Shown here one piece after another: positions 20,482 through 28,542 of a stretch of 49,177 bases of DNA. This stretch comes from Actinomycetota bacterium (GTDB lineage Bacteria > Actinomycetota > Actinomycetes > Nanopelagicales > Nanopelagicaceae). Location: positions 1 to 49,177 of the forward strand of contig WLPT01000010.1 in assembly GCA_009698675.1 (NCBI GenBank). The letters run 5' to 3'. Position 1 is the first letter of the stretch; each line of letters begins with the position of its first letter. The translations under genes were made by a program, and so were the position numbers. Under the pieces are notes generated by a model. The model was not told the origin of the DNA, searched no databases, and saw only the letters and a program-made list of their open reading frames with translations.

Positions 20482-21246
20482 ATGAGTACACCGATTCTCT
20501 CCCTGCGTGGAGTTAACAAATCCTTTGGGCCAGTTCATGTACTGCGGGATGTTGATTTTGACATCGCCGCCGGCAAAGTAACAGCCCTTGTCGGAGACAA
20601 CGGCGCAGGAAAAAGCACGCTCATTAAATGTATTGCTGGAATTTATACTCCCGATCACGGCGACTTTCTCTTTGATGGTAATAAGGTTGAGATCTCGGGC
20701 CCGCGTGATGCTACCGCTCTCGGAATTGAGATTGTGTATCAAGATTTAGCGCTCTGTGACAACTTAGACATTGTTCATAATATGTTTTTGGGCCGTGAAA
20801 AAAAGCGCGGCTCGGTCTTAGATGAGACCGCAATGGAAGCACTTGCCCGAAAGACTTTAGATGGCTTAAGCGTTAGAACTGTTAAATCAATTCGTCAGAC
20901 TGTCTCCTCACTTTCTGGCGGTCAACGTCAAACAGTTGCAATTGCTCGTGCAGTCCTCTGGAATAGCAAAATTGTTATCTTGGATGAGCCAACGGCAGCA
21001 CTAGGGGTAGCCCAGACTGAACAGGTACTCAACCTAGTTCGTCGGCTAGCCGACAATGGTTTGGCTGTTGTTTTAATTAGCCATAACTTAAACGACGTCT
21101 TTGAAGTCGCTGACAATATTGCAGCACTGTATCTAGGTCAGATGGCTGCGCAAGTTGATAAGAATGAAGTCATCCCACGGCAGGTAATTGAGTTGATTAC
21201 CACAGGAAAATCAGCTGGCGTAGAGAGTGCAGGGGCTGTGAAATGA
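20482..21246 (+). CDS. Sugar ABC transporter ATP-binding protein (single domain)
   Basis: Energises sugar uptake. One ABC domain only (254 residues): Walker A GDNGAGKST at 38-46, signature LSGGQRQ, Walker B IVILDEP. True XylG and RbsA proteins have two fused ABC domains, so this is the short FrcA-like form and must act as a homodimer. I chose the ATG at 20482 because homology begins at MSTPILSLRGV; a GTG at 20470 would add four residues. It overlaps the permease gene by four bases (ATGA). Confidence 0.9.
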   Translation: MSTPILSLRGVNKSFGPVHVLRDVDFDIAAGKVTALVGDNGAGKSTLIKCIAGIYTPDHGDFLFDGNKVEISGPRDATALGIEIVYQDLALCDNLDIVHNMFLGREKKRGSVLDETAMEALARKTLDGLSVRTVKSIRQTVSSLSGGQRQTVAIARAVLWNSKIVILDEPTAALGVAQTEQVLNLVRRLADNGLAVVLISHNLNDVFEVADNIAALYLGQMAAQVDKNEVIPRQVIELITTGKSAGVESAGAVK

Positions 21247-22478
21247 GTACTTCTATAGTCAACGATCCTGGCGCAGAAAAGGCAACGTTGAAAGGTGCGA
21301 TGCATGACTACTGGTCGCGCATAAAAGCTGGTGACATTGGATCCCTTCCAGCCGTACTTGGACTTGTGGTTCTCTGCATCGTATTTGGTTCAATGTCGAG
21401 CGTGTTTCTAACGCCTGGAAACTTTGCGAATCTTTTGACTCAGGCCGCTGCAGTCATTGTTATTGCTATGGGCTTAGTATTTGTTTTACTTCTTGGAGAA
21501 ATCGATTTATCGGCTGGATACACAGCCGGTGTTACGGGTGCAGTACTAGTAATTCTAATTACTAATCATGATGTGCCTTGGTACTTAGCGCTCGTGGCTG
21601 CAATCTTCGTCGGAGTTGTATTGGGCTTTGGTCTTGGCACACTTGTTGCCCGACTTGGCATTCCATCCTTCGTTGTAACTTTGGCGGCATTCCTGGCTTT
21701 TCAGGGAATTTTGTTACTTCTTGCCGGTGAAGGTGGAACCATCCGCGTTGAAGATAAAACTATCTTGGCCGTTGAGAATTCAAATCTCACACCAACATTT
21801 AGTTGGATCTTCTTCATCATAGTTTCGGTAATTTATGTTTTGAGTGGATTAAATGCCATTAATTCACGTCGTAAAGCAGGTTTAAAATCTGAGCTTATTA
21901 ACCTCTGGGTCCTAAAAACCGTCGGGCTACTTGCAATAACAGGACTTGCAGTTTTTGCCCTTAATGTTGAGCGCAGCAATAACCCTGACTTAGTAAGTCT
22001 GAAGGGTATTCCCTATGTAGTTCCAGTGATCTTGTTGCTTCTTGTGTTGGGTACCTTTGTACTCAGCCGCACCGCCTTTGGTCGACATATCTATGCCGTG
22101 GGTGGAAATGCCGAGGCGGCACGTCGCGCCGGAATTAATGTCAAGCGCGTTCGCATTGCCGCATTCATGATCTGTTCTGGCCTATCTGCAATTGCGGGAA
22201 TGATTTTTGCTTCACGCCAAAACTCTGTCTCCCCAACTACTGGTGGAAGTTCAACACTTCTCTACGCAGTAGGTGCCGCAGTTATTGGCGGAACATCACT
22301 CTTTGGCGGAAAAGGAAAGATGCGCGATGCGATTCTTGGAGGTTTAGTCGTTGCAGTGATCGATAACGGCATGGGTCTTTTGGGATATGCAGCGGGAATC
22401 AAGTTCATCGTTACCGGACTTGTGCTACTAATCTCTGCTGGCGTCGATGCAATCTCTCGCCGAGGTGCCAGCGTTTAA
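21243..22478 (+). CDS. Sugar ABC transporter permease (xylose-type)
   Basis: Membrane channel of the carbohydrate uptake family 2 (XylH/RbsC). The 411-residue product has about ten to twelve hydrophobic helices, including the conserved GEIDLSAG near residue 85 and the ATPase-contact region AARRAGINVKRVR. It is longer than RbsC and similar in size to XylH. Translation is coupled to the ATPase gene. Its stop is only 7 bases from the stop of the convergent xylA, and no terminator is visible between them. Confidence 0.9.
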   Translation: MSTSIVNDPGAEKATLKGAMHDYWSRIKAGDIGSLPAVLGLVVLCIVFGSMSSVFLTPGNFANLLTQAAAVIVIAMGLVFVLLLGEIDLSAGYTAGVTGAVLVILITNHDVPWYLALVAAIFVGVVLGFGLGTLVARLGIPSFVVTLAAFLAFQGILLLLAGEGGTIRVEDKTILAVENSNLTPTFSWIFFIIVSVIYVLSGLNAINSRRKAGLKSELINLWVLKTVGLLAITGLAVFALNVERSNNPDLVSLKGIPYVVPVILLLLVLGTFVLSRTAFGRHIYAVGGNAEAARRAGINVKRVRIAAFMICSGLSAIAGMIFASRQNSVSPTTGGSSTLLYAVGAAVIGGTSLFGGKGKMRDAILGGLVVAVIDNGMGLLGYAAGIKFIVTGLVLLISAGVDAISRRGASV

Positions 22479-22485
22479 TTTGCAG

Positions 22486-23640
22486 TTACTTGACACCCAT
22501 TAAGTGTTCAAGGGCCAACTGATCAATGGCCTCATAGCCATATCCGCGGGTACCTGCAGCTTCGACATCGAATGAATCTTTAGCAAGATCCTTCCATGTC
22601 TCTCCTGCACTCAGAGTTGGTTGACTGAGCCCTGGAATATTCGACTCTGCCATCGCAGCAATTACTCGTGGATCTGTACGGAAGGCGAGTGCGCGCTCCT
22701 TAAGAGCTAGGTAGGTACGCATATTTGCCGTTGCCGACTCCCACACACCCTTATCACTTTCCGTACGTGCTGGCTTGTAATCAAAGTGTTTCGGTCCGTC
22801 GTAGTTATAGCGTTCGAGCAGATCGACGAGGAAGAAGGCAGATTTAAGGTCACCATGACCAAAAACTAAATCCTGATCAAACTTAGGTCCATGCTGACCG
22901 TTTAAATCAATGTGATACAACTTCTTCTGCCAAAGAGCTTGGGCAATTCCATGAACAAAGTTAAGGCCGGCCATTTGTTCATGACCAACTTCAGGATTTA
23001 ATCCAACGAGCTCTGGTCGATCAAGGGTGTAAATAAAAGCCAATGCGTGACCAATTGTCGGCAAGAAGATATCGCCACGAGGTTCATTGGGCTTTGGCTC
23101 GATTGCAAACTTAATGTCATAGCCATTATCTGTTACAAATTCACCTAGAGTATTGAAGGCCTCGCGGAAACGATCGAGGGCAACGTATGCATCTTTGCCA
23201 CCATCGGTTTCGGCGCCTTCGCGGCCGCCCCAACAAACATAGGTCTTGGCGCCGAGTTCAACGGCCAGTTCAATATTCTTCATCACCTTACGCAAAGCAA
23301 AGCGGCGAATATCTTTATCATTTGATGTAAAGGCTCCATCTTTAAAAACTGGGTGTGTAAATAGATTTGTTGTCGCCATTGGCACTTTCATTCCAGTCTC
23401 TGCCAACGCCTTCTTGAAGCGATCGATGTGCATACGACGTGCGCCTTCATCGCTGCCAAATGGAATGAGGTCGTCATCGTGAAAAGTCACACCATGGGCA
23501 CCACGTGAAGCGAGCTCATTGACGGTTCGGACTGGATCGAGGGCGCCGCGCGTTGCATCACCAAAGGGGTCACGTGCCTGCCAGCCAACGGTCCAGAGAC
23601 CGAAAGTGAACTTATCTGCAGGTGTTGGTGTGAGTGACAT
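22486..23640 (-). CDS. xylA: Xylose isomerase (actinobacterial class I)
   Basis: Converts D-xylose to D-xylulose using two divalent metals. At 384 residues it matches the short class I enzymes of Streptomyces and Arthrobacter. Active-site His54 and Asp57 are in GVTFHDDDL, and the metal-binding [13 protein letters not shown] and HFDYKPAR segments are present. It is convergent with the sugar transporter operon. No xylulokinase lies in the window, so the next step must be encoded elsewhere. Confidence 0.95.
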   Translation of the reverse strand: MSLTPTPADKFTFGLWTVGWQARDPFGDATRGALDPVRTVNELASRGAHGVTFHDDDLIPFGSDEGARRMHIDRFKKALAETGMKVPMATTNLFTHPVFKDGAFTSNDKDIRRFALRKVMKNIELAVELGAKTYVCWGGREGAETDGGKDAYVALDRFREAFNTLGEFVTDNGYDIKFAIEPKPNEPRGDIFLPTIGHALAFIYTLDRPELVGLNPEVGHEQMAGLNFVHGIAQALWQKKLYHIDLNGQHGPKFDQDLVFGHGDLKSAFFLVDLLERYNYDGPKHFDYKPARTESDKGVWESATANMRTYLALKERALAFRTDPRVIAAMAESNIPGLSQPTLSAGETWKDLAKDSFDVEAAGTRGYGYEAIDQLALEHLMGVK

Positions 23641-23681
23641 AGTGTGGAGCCTTTCTAGTTGCGGGCAATAGCTTGGCCGTT

Positions 23682-23710
23682 TTGATACATCGCTAACTTA
23701 CCTCTAATCT
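23682..23710 (+). promoter_or_regulatory. Promoter of the tRNA-Leu gene
   Basis: TTGATA (23682-23687) and TAATCT (23705-23710) are separated by 17 bases, the best -35/-10 pair in this part of the window. Transcription would start near 23717, about 40 bases before the tRNA. It also overlaps the upstream region of the divergent xylA. Confidence 0.7.
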
Positions 23711-23756
23711 TGGGGCCTATCCATACAAGAGCACAAGCGGCTTCTGTGTGGATTTA

Positions 23757-23837
23757 GCGGGAGTGGTGAAATGGCAGACACGCAGGTCTTAGGAACCTGT
23801 GTCTTCGGACGTGAGGGTTCAAGTCCCTTCTCCCGCA
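23757..23837 (+). tRNA. tRNA-Leu (anticodon UAG)
   Basis: Cloverleaf read by eye: acceptor GCGGGAG pairs with CTCCCGC, discriminator A at 23837, an anticodon arm with TAG in the loop (CAGGTCTTAGGAACCTG), a short variable arm (TGTCTTCGGACG) and the T-arm GAGGGTTCAAGTCCCTT. The variable arm marks it as class II. CCA is not encoded. It reads CUA codons and, by wobble, other CUN codons. Confidence 0.95.
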
Positions 23838-23871
23838 CACGTACAGCATGAGCTCTAGATAGGTTTTATTC

Positions 23872-24207
23872 ATGGCGAAGAAATCTCCAGCCAAAGTTAA
23901 GAAGTTGGCCGCACAAGCAAAACGTGATGGTGCAGCAAATCGCGCAGAAAAGAAAGCCAAAAAAGAATCGGCGATTTCAAATGAGAACACCGTAATCGAT
24001 GCCTATGCAGCCGTTGATGGATCGTGGCAAGAAATTGGTTTAGCCGCACCAGCACGCCGAGCATTAGTCGATGAGGGTCTATTTCAATTGAGTGACCTTC
24101 GAAAGCTTTCTTTAGCGGCAATAAAAGAGCTCCACGGTATGGGGCCAAATGCAATCAGAGTTTTAGTCTCGGAGATGAAAAAGGCTGATCTCTCTTTTAG
24201 AAAATAG
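23872..24207 (+). CDS. Small basic protein with RpoA-CTD-like helix-hairpin-helix domain
   Basis: 111 residues. The N-terminal 40 are Lys/Ala-rich (AKKSPAKVKKLAAQAK), like a nucleic-acid-binding tail. The C-terminal part (about 60-111; GLAAPARRALVDEGLFQLSDLRKLSLAAIKELHGMG) resembles the HhH fold of the RNA polymerase alpha C-terminal domain. DNA binding is therefore likely, but no specific function is known to me. There is no Shine-Dalgarno sequence; a TAGGTT hexamer (23860-23865) sits six bases before the ATG, suggesting leaderless transcription 35 bases after the tRNA. Confidence 0.75.
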   Translation: MAKKSPAKVKKLAAQAKRDGAANRAEKKAKKESAISNENTVIDAYAAVDGSWQEIGLAAPARRALVDEGLFQLSDLRKLSLAAIKELHGMGPNAIRVLVSEMKKADLSFRK

Positions 24208-24217
24208 TTCTCTAGCT

Positions 24218-24424
24218 TTATGCAATCACGCGATAGCCGGCAGCAATAACGGCCGCGCCAACTTGCTCTGAGTCGAGTTCGGATGAAGAAGTTATTACCG
24301 CTTCTGCCGCTTCTGCGCTGGCCTTTACTTCGCTTACCCCAGCCAACTTGCCTAATTCAGTATTGACTCTACCTTCGCAATGTCCGCAAGTCATACCCTT
24401 AATTTTTACCGTTGTTACCGTCAT
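24218..24424 (-). CDS. Heavy-metal-associated (CopZ-like) chaperone
   Basis: 68-residue ferredoxin-like HMA protein with the metal-binding motif GMTCGHCEGRV near the N-terminus. Such proteins pass Cu(I) or other soft metals to transporters or regulators. A strong AGGGGAG ribosome binding site precedes the ATG. It lies 23 bases after the permease gene, so the two likely share an mRNA. Which metal is bound cannot be read from the sequence. Confidence 0.88.
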   Translation of the reverse strand: MTVTTVKIKGMTCGHCEGRVNTELGKLAGVSEVKASAEAAEAVITSSSELDSEQVGAAVIAAGYRVIA

Positions 24425-24447
24425 TACTTCTCCCCTTTTTTTAGAAA

Positions 24448-25500
24448 CTAGAGAATTGCATTAAATAGATAGCCGACAAAAATAATTCCAACTGCAACGA
24501 CGCCTATAAATGTTGCTAGAAGTTTAATTTTAAGAACGCGTCTCAATAAGATCATTTCAGGCAAACTTAGGGCAACTACGGACATCATGAAAGCCAGAAG
24601 CGTTCCCATTGGTAGGCCCTTTTCATATAAGGCCTGGACTATTGGCATTACTCCAGCTGCATTTGAATACAAGGGAACCCCAACAAGAACTGCCAATACG
24701 ACTGCCAATGGATTGCTTGAGCCGGCATACTTAGTAAAGAACTCAGTTGGTACCCAGCCATGGATTGTTGCACCTAACGCTATGCCAGCAAGTAGATACG
24801 GCCAAATCTTCAAGAAAATAGATTTTGCCTCTTCAACTCCCATTGATGTGCGCTCAGAGACTGAATACCTGGGCTGAGCAAAACCAGATTGGGGATTTAC
24901 TAAGTTAGCAAAGACAAATGGCTCTACCCAGCGCTCTACTTTCAATCTGCCCAGCACTATTCCAGCGGCTATTGCGATAGTAAGACCTGATATTAAATAA
25001 ATCGCCGCGATTTTGAAACCGAACATCGTAAATAGGAGTCCGACTGCAATTTCATTGATCAATGGGCTGGCGATTAGAAAACTTAAGGTTACGCCTATCG
25101 GGATTCCAGCACCAAGAAAACCAATAAATACCGGCACTGCACTACAAGAACAAAAGGGAGTAACGATCCCGGCACTGGCGGCTAAAACATTAGCCACCCC
25201 TTCACGTTTTCCACCTAGAAGAGACCTAGTTTTTTCAATTGTAATGAAGGATCGTGCAATTGTGACTATAAAAGTTATCCCGACCAGAAGCAAAGTAATT
25301 TTTGCCGCATCAAAGAAGAAGAAGTGCAGACTATCGCCTAGCCGGGTAGCCTGCTTTAGGCCTAAGACATCAAAAAGCAACCAGTTCCAAAAACGATTAT
25401 TAACCCAGTAGAGGCCAAACCATAGAAGAATAATCCCCACCAGTTTAGAAATCTGCCGAGATCGGCTCTGACGCTTTGAAATATTAATAGAAACGCTCAC
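24448..25500 (-). CDS. ArsP/YraQ-type (DUF318) membrane permease
   Basis: Polytopic membrane protein of 350 residues with about eight helices in two related halves. The family signature TPFCSCSAVPVFIGF carries the two cysteines used by ArsP-type efflux proteins, and a second half-motif PLYSNAAGVMPI follows. Members export trivalent organoarsenicals or metal ions. The GTG start at 25500 has a GGAGG ribosome binding site. It lies between a Cys-rich peptide gene and an HMA chaperone gene, which supports a role in soft-metal or metalloid handling. The substrate is unknown. Confidence 0.85.
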   Translation of the reverse strand: MSVSINISKRQSRSRQISKLVGIILLWFGLYWVNNRFWNWLLFDVLGLKQATRLGDSLHFFFFDAAKITLLLVGITFIVTIARSFITIEKTRSLLGGKREGVANVLAASAGIVTPFCSCSAVPVFIGFLGAGIPIGVTLSFLIASPLINEIAVGLLFTMFGFKIAAIYLISGLTIAIAAGIVLGRLKVERWVEPFVFANLVNPQSGFAQPRYSVSERTSMGVEEAKSIFLKIWPYLLAGIALGATIHGWVPTEFFTKYAGSSNPLAVVLAVLVGVPLYSNAAGVMPIVQALYEKGLPMGTLLAFMMSVVALSLPEMILLRRVLKIKLLATFIGVVAVGIIFVGYLFNAIL

Positions 25501-25529
25501 GTTTCCTCCGCTCTAAATTGAAGAACTAT

Positions 25530-25667
25530 TTAGCAGCAGCCTGAGCCAGAACAGCATTCACCGTCGGCCTTAACTTCAGATTTAACTCCCTTTTCTGAGC
25601 AGCACTGGCCACCTTCGGCAGAGCATGCACACTGCTTTTCAATTAATTCGATCTTTGTTTCACTCAT
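25530..25667 (-). CDS. Cysteine-rich metallothionein-like peptide
   Basis: A short gene of 45 codons: ATG at 25667 with ribosome binding site AGAAGGAG, stop TAA at 25530-25532. The peptide begins MSETKIELIEKQ and has eight cysteines in a C-x-C pair (13, 15) and three CC pairs (22-23, 38-39, 44-45), with no aromatic residue or histidine. This is the composition of a metal-binding peptide. It lies 29 bases upstream of the permease gene on the same strand. I do not recognise a named family; the start and the ribosome binding site are strong. Confidence 0.8.
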   Translation of the reverse strand: MSETKIELIEKQCACSAEGGQCCSEKGVKSEVKADGECCSGSGCC

Positions 25668-25809
25668 TGTGATTCTCCTTCTGGGCTGCGAAAAGGCGAA
25701 CTCCCCATGCTTTTAGCCTACCCCCGAACTTTGGAAACTCAGGTGAAAACTACCCGCTGAGATGCCCTTCACAGGCTAAGTGAGTGCCAGCGTTACTAAC
25801 GTTAACTAA

Positions 25810-27126
25810 TTAGCGTGCTGCAGCAAAGCCTAGTTTGATATCAGCCTTAATATCTTCGATGTTTTCAAGGCCAATAGAGACACGAACCATGCCAGGAGTT
25901 ATTCCGGCTTTAATTTGCTCGTCAGGATTTAATTGAGAGTGTGTAGTTGATGCTGGGTGAATTACAAGGGATCTAACATCTCCGATGTTTGCAACGTGAC
26001 TAAAGAGTTTTAATCCTTCTACAAATTTACGTCCTGCAGCAGCTCCGCCTTTTAGCTCAAAAGTGAAGACTGCACCTGCTCCCTTAGGTGCGTACTTTTT
26101 AGCAACCGCATTCCAAGGAGAGGATGGCAGGCCGGCATAACTCACATGCGCAACCTCTGGCTGTTGTTCAAGCCACTCGGCTAAAACTTGAGCGTTGAGT
26201 AGATGGCGATCCATGCGCAAATTGAGAGTTTCCAAACCATGGGCCAATAACCATGCATTAAATGGTGAAACCGATGCCCCTATATCGCGAAGCAGTTGTA
26301 GTCGTGCTTTGAATATAAAGGCAAGATTTGCACCGAAATTTCCGTTAACTCCCAACGTTTGGGCATAGACCAAGTTGTTATAACTTGCATCGGGTTGATT
26401 AAATCCTGGGAATTTCTCTGGATCTTGAGCAAAATCAAAGTTTCCTGAATCAACAATTGCACCAACCATTGCATTTCCATGGCCTGATAAAAACTTTGTT
26501 GCCGAGTGAGTAACTATATCGGCGCCATATTCAAAAGGCTTGGTTACATAAGGCGTAGCAATGGTGTTATCAACAATCCATGGCACTCCAGCTTCATGAG
26601 CTACTTTACTAATTGCCTCAATATCTAGGACTGCTCCCAGCGGATTTGAAATTCCCTCACCGAAAAATGCTTTAGTGTTTGGTCTGACCGCATCGCGCCA
26701 AGCCTGCATATTGCCGGTGTCATTTACGAATGTCACCTCTATGCCATATTTAGGCAACGTATAGTTGAATAAATTGAACGTTCCGCCATATACATTTGAG
26801 CTAGAGACAACATGGTCGCCTGCTTGAGCAACATTCATAATTGCAAATGCTGTGGCAGTCATCCCTGATGCAACTAAAAGTGATGCAACTCCACCCTCTA
26901 GTGCAGCGATACGCTGTTCTACTGCATCCTGAGTTGGGTTATTGATTCGAGTGTAGACATTTCCCGCCTCGGCAATTCCAAAAAGATTCGCCGCATGTTG
27001 TGTATCTCTGAACTGATAGGCCGTGGTTTGGTAAATTGGCAACGAGCGCGAGCCAGTTGTCGGATCAGGTGTCTGGCCGGCATGGATCTGGAGAGTTTCA
27101 AAGGCCCAATTATCGTTTTTGCTCAT
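25810..27126 (-). CDS. metY: O-acetylhomoserine sulfhydrylase (MetY type)
   Basis: PLP enzyme of the Cys/Met metabolism family, 438 residues, longer than cystathionine synthase and of MetY size. It replaces the acetyl group of O-acetylhomoserine with sulfide (or methanethiol). The PLP lysine is in HSATKFLSGHGN. Start set at the ATG at 27126 (SKNDNWAFETLQIHAGQ). The frame continues to a TTG at 27156, and neither start has a good ribosome binding site. It stands alone, with no metX beside it. Direct sulfhydrylation fits organisms that depend on reduced sulfur, as reported for acI bacteria. Confidence 0.92.
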   Translation of the reverse strand: MSKNDNWAFETLQIHAGQTPDPTTGSRSLPIYQTTAYQFRDTQHAANLFGIAEAGNVYTRINNPTQDAVEQRIAALEGGVASLLVASGMTATAFAIMNVAQAGDHVVSSSNVYGGTFNLFNYTLPKYGIEVTFVNDTGNMQAWRDAVRPNTKAFFGEGISNPLGAVLDIEAISKVAHEAGVPWIVDNTIATPYVTKPFEYGADIVTHSATKFLSGHGNAMVGAIVDSGNFDFAQDPEKFPGFNQPDASYNNLVYAQTLGVNGNFGANLAFIFKARLQLLRDIGASVSPFNAWLLAHGLETLNLRMDRHLLNAQVLAEWLEQQPEVAHVSYAGLPSSPWNAVAKKYAPKGAGAVFTFELKGGAAAGRKFVEGLKLFSHVANIGDVRSLVIHPASTTHSQLNPDEQIKAGITPGMVRVSIGLENIEDIKADIKLGFAAAR

Positions 27127-27172
27127 GGGAGTGACTCTGGCGCAAGAGCGAGTCAATTACAAGAGAGGTTGC

Positions 27173-27424
27173 TTAATTTAGAACTGCATAGGCAACTAAA
27201 GCTAAGCCAAGGCACAGGGTTATCGCCTTGGTTGAGCGCAGTTCAAGGGCTCTGGCAAGAGATGGAATCCAGGTTGCAGCTAGGACGAGCGCGCCCGGAA
27301 CTACGATGGTCAAACTATGCCTTAATACGCTGCTTTGGCCACTTTGATAGCGAAGATTTATTAAGCCGATGGCAATTAGTAGATAGCCACCCATGCGGTA
27401 ATTATTAATCAAGTTTCTATTCAT
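27173..27424 (-). CDS. Small hydrophobic membrane protein of unknown function
   Basis: 83 residues from the ATG at 27424 with an upstream GGGAG, though the spacing is short. There are three likely membrane segments (about 9-24, 36-56 and 64-83) and no recognisable motif. A TTG at 27433 is an alternative start. It lies between the rhodopsin terminator and metY, and may share an mRNA with metY (46-base gap). Confidence 0.55.
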   Translation of the reverse strand: MNRNLINNYRMGGYLLIAIGLINLRYQSGQSSVLRHSLTIVVPGALVLAATWIPSLARALELRSTKAITLCLGLALVAYAVLN

Positions 27425-27446
27425 GGCTCCCAATCTAGGTTCTATT

Positions 27447-27480
27447 TCAAAATAAAGGGGTGCCGATTTCCCGACACCCC
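27447..27480 (-). terminator. Rho-independent terminator after the rhodopsin gene
   Basis: On the minus strand GGGGTGTCGGG...CACCCC forms a hairpin (27457-27480) followed by TTTATTTT (27456-27449). It is 20 bases beyond the rhodopsin stop and isolates that gene as a single transcript. Confidence 0.85.
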
Positions 27481-27500
27481 TTCATTGAGTTTGATCTTAC

Positions 27501-28262
27501 TTAGTGATCTTCCTTCATTCCTTCTGCAGCTGACTTCATACGCGCGATCTTAAAAATTGTCAGACCGAATACGCACTTAGCTAAAATGTCAGCGATTGTG
27601 TAACCAACTTGAACGCCAACAAATTGTTGTGCAGATGCCATACCATCACCCATGCCTAAGATGTATGAAACTGGATAGACGCCCCACGTTGCAACAAGCA
27701 GAAGACGCAAGCGACCAATCGTCGCAGCAACGCCATCTGGCTGGTTATCGAGTGACTTACCAAGTTCTATAAAGAGTACATAGAGAATATATAGGAATGG
27801 AATCGTTGATAGAACACCATATAGAATCTGCGTGTTCTGATCAGATGAGATTTCTCCTGGATAACCAAGTGCGATCATTGCAGCAGATGCTGGTACTAGG
27901 CGCATGATCAGTGATCGAGAAACAGCTTTAGCTAGCGCAAGTACTGCAATAACTTCAACGAGAAGTAGCGGCACAGTAAGCAGCCAATCAACATAACGAT
28001 AGGCCTCATTGAATGAACCCTGAGCACCTGAAATATTGACAGTCATATCTGCAGATGATTCATTGAATGAGTTGAATATTCGCATGTAGTGATAGCCAGC
28101 AATGAAAGTAACCATTGATGACATCACAAGAGCGCTACGATATTTTGCTAGGACGCGCTGTTGTGAGACTAATGTGTAGATAGTTGTAGCGAGCATTGAA
28201 ACTAGTCCGAAAGAAAATACGTTATAGACCAGATTCCATTGATTGCTATCGAGTTTAAGCAT
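27501..28262 (-). CDS. Actinorhodopsin, light-driven proton pump
   Basis: Seven-helix microbial rhodopsin of 253 residues. The Schiff-base lysine is Lys229 in DILAKCVFG. In helix C, RYVDWLLTVPLLLVE gives the proton acceptor Asp92 and donor Glu103, the pair of an outward proton pump. Leu100 is the tuning position, predicting green absorption. His58 matches the conserved proteorhodopsin His75. The ATG at 28262 is preceded by GGAGG; the frame runs on to 28349, but those residues are not part of the fold. It stands alone between a terminator and a divergent MFS gene, with no carotenoid gene beside it, so retinal must come from elsewhere in the genome or from outside. Confidence 0.95.
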   Translation of the reverse strand: MLKLDSNQWNLVYNVFSFGLVSMLATTIYTLVSQQRVLAKYRSALVMSSMVTFIAGYHYMRIFNSFNESSADMTVNISGAQGSFNEAYRYVDWLLTVPLLLVEVIAVLALAKAVSRSLIMRLVPASAAMIALGYPGEISSDQNTQILYGVLSTIPFLYILYVLFIELGKSLDNQPDGVAATIGRLRLLLVATWGVYPVSYILGMGDGMASAQQFVGVQVGYTIADILAKCVFGLTIFKIARMKSAAEGMKEDH

Positions 28263-28542
28263 TGATAGATGCCTCCGTAAGGTGTTATTTCCTAGTTCTC
28301 TTGTGAGAGCCAGAACCTTCAGGCCAATCGGCACCGTTACGGGCGTCATTGACCTTCGGTAGGTAAATTGTGAATTGTCATAGGGGTTTTCGCATCTTGA
28401 AATCCTTTGAAAACATCAAAAACTAGGGCGAAACTGTAGGCATGCAGGGCTAATTGCAGTGCCAAGCGTTTAATTCGCGGCCACCTTCTCAACGGTGATT
28501 ACCAGCAGTATTGAGCGGCTTGCCTCCGGATATGCTTAATCA
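28263..28542. other. Divergent intergenic region between rhodopsin and MFS genes
   Basis: 280 bases without a convincing gene. It holds the rhodopsin ribosome binding site (GGAGG) and the TATGCT box of the MFS gene. The octamer GTGATTAC occurs twice (about 28495 and 28543). I could not identify a clear -35/-10 pair for the rhodopsin. Confidence 0.5.
28531..28542 (+). promoter_or_regulatory. Candidate leaderless -10 box for the MFS gene
   Basis: TATGCT, then six bases, then the GTG start codon. The short frame starting at the ATG inside this box ends after four codons, so it does not offer another gene start. Confidence 0.5.

Noticed and set aside
26995..27408. A 137-codon plus-strand frame over the metY start
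   Set aside because: It overlaps the conserved N-terminus of metY and a small membrane protein gene, and shows no recognisable domain.
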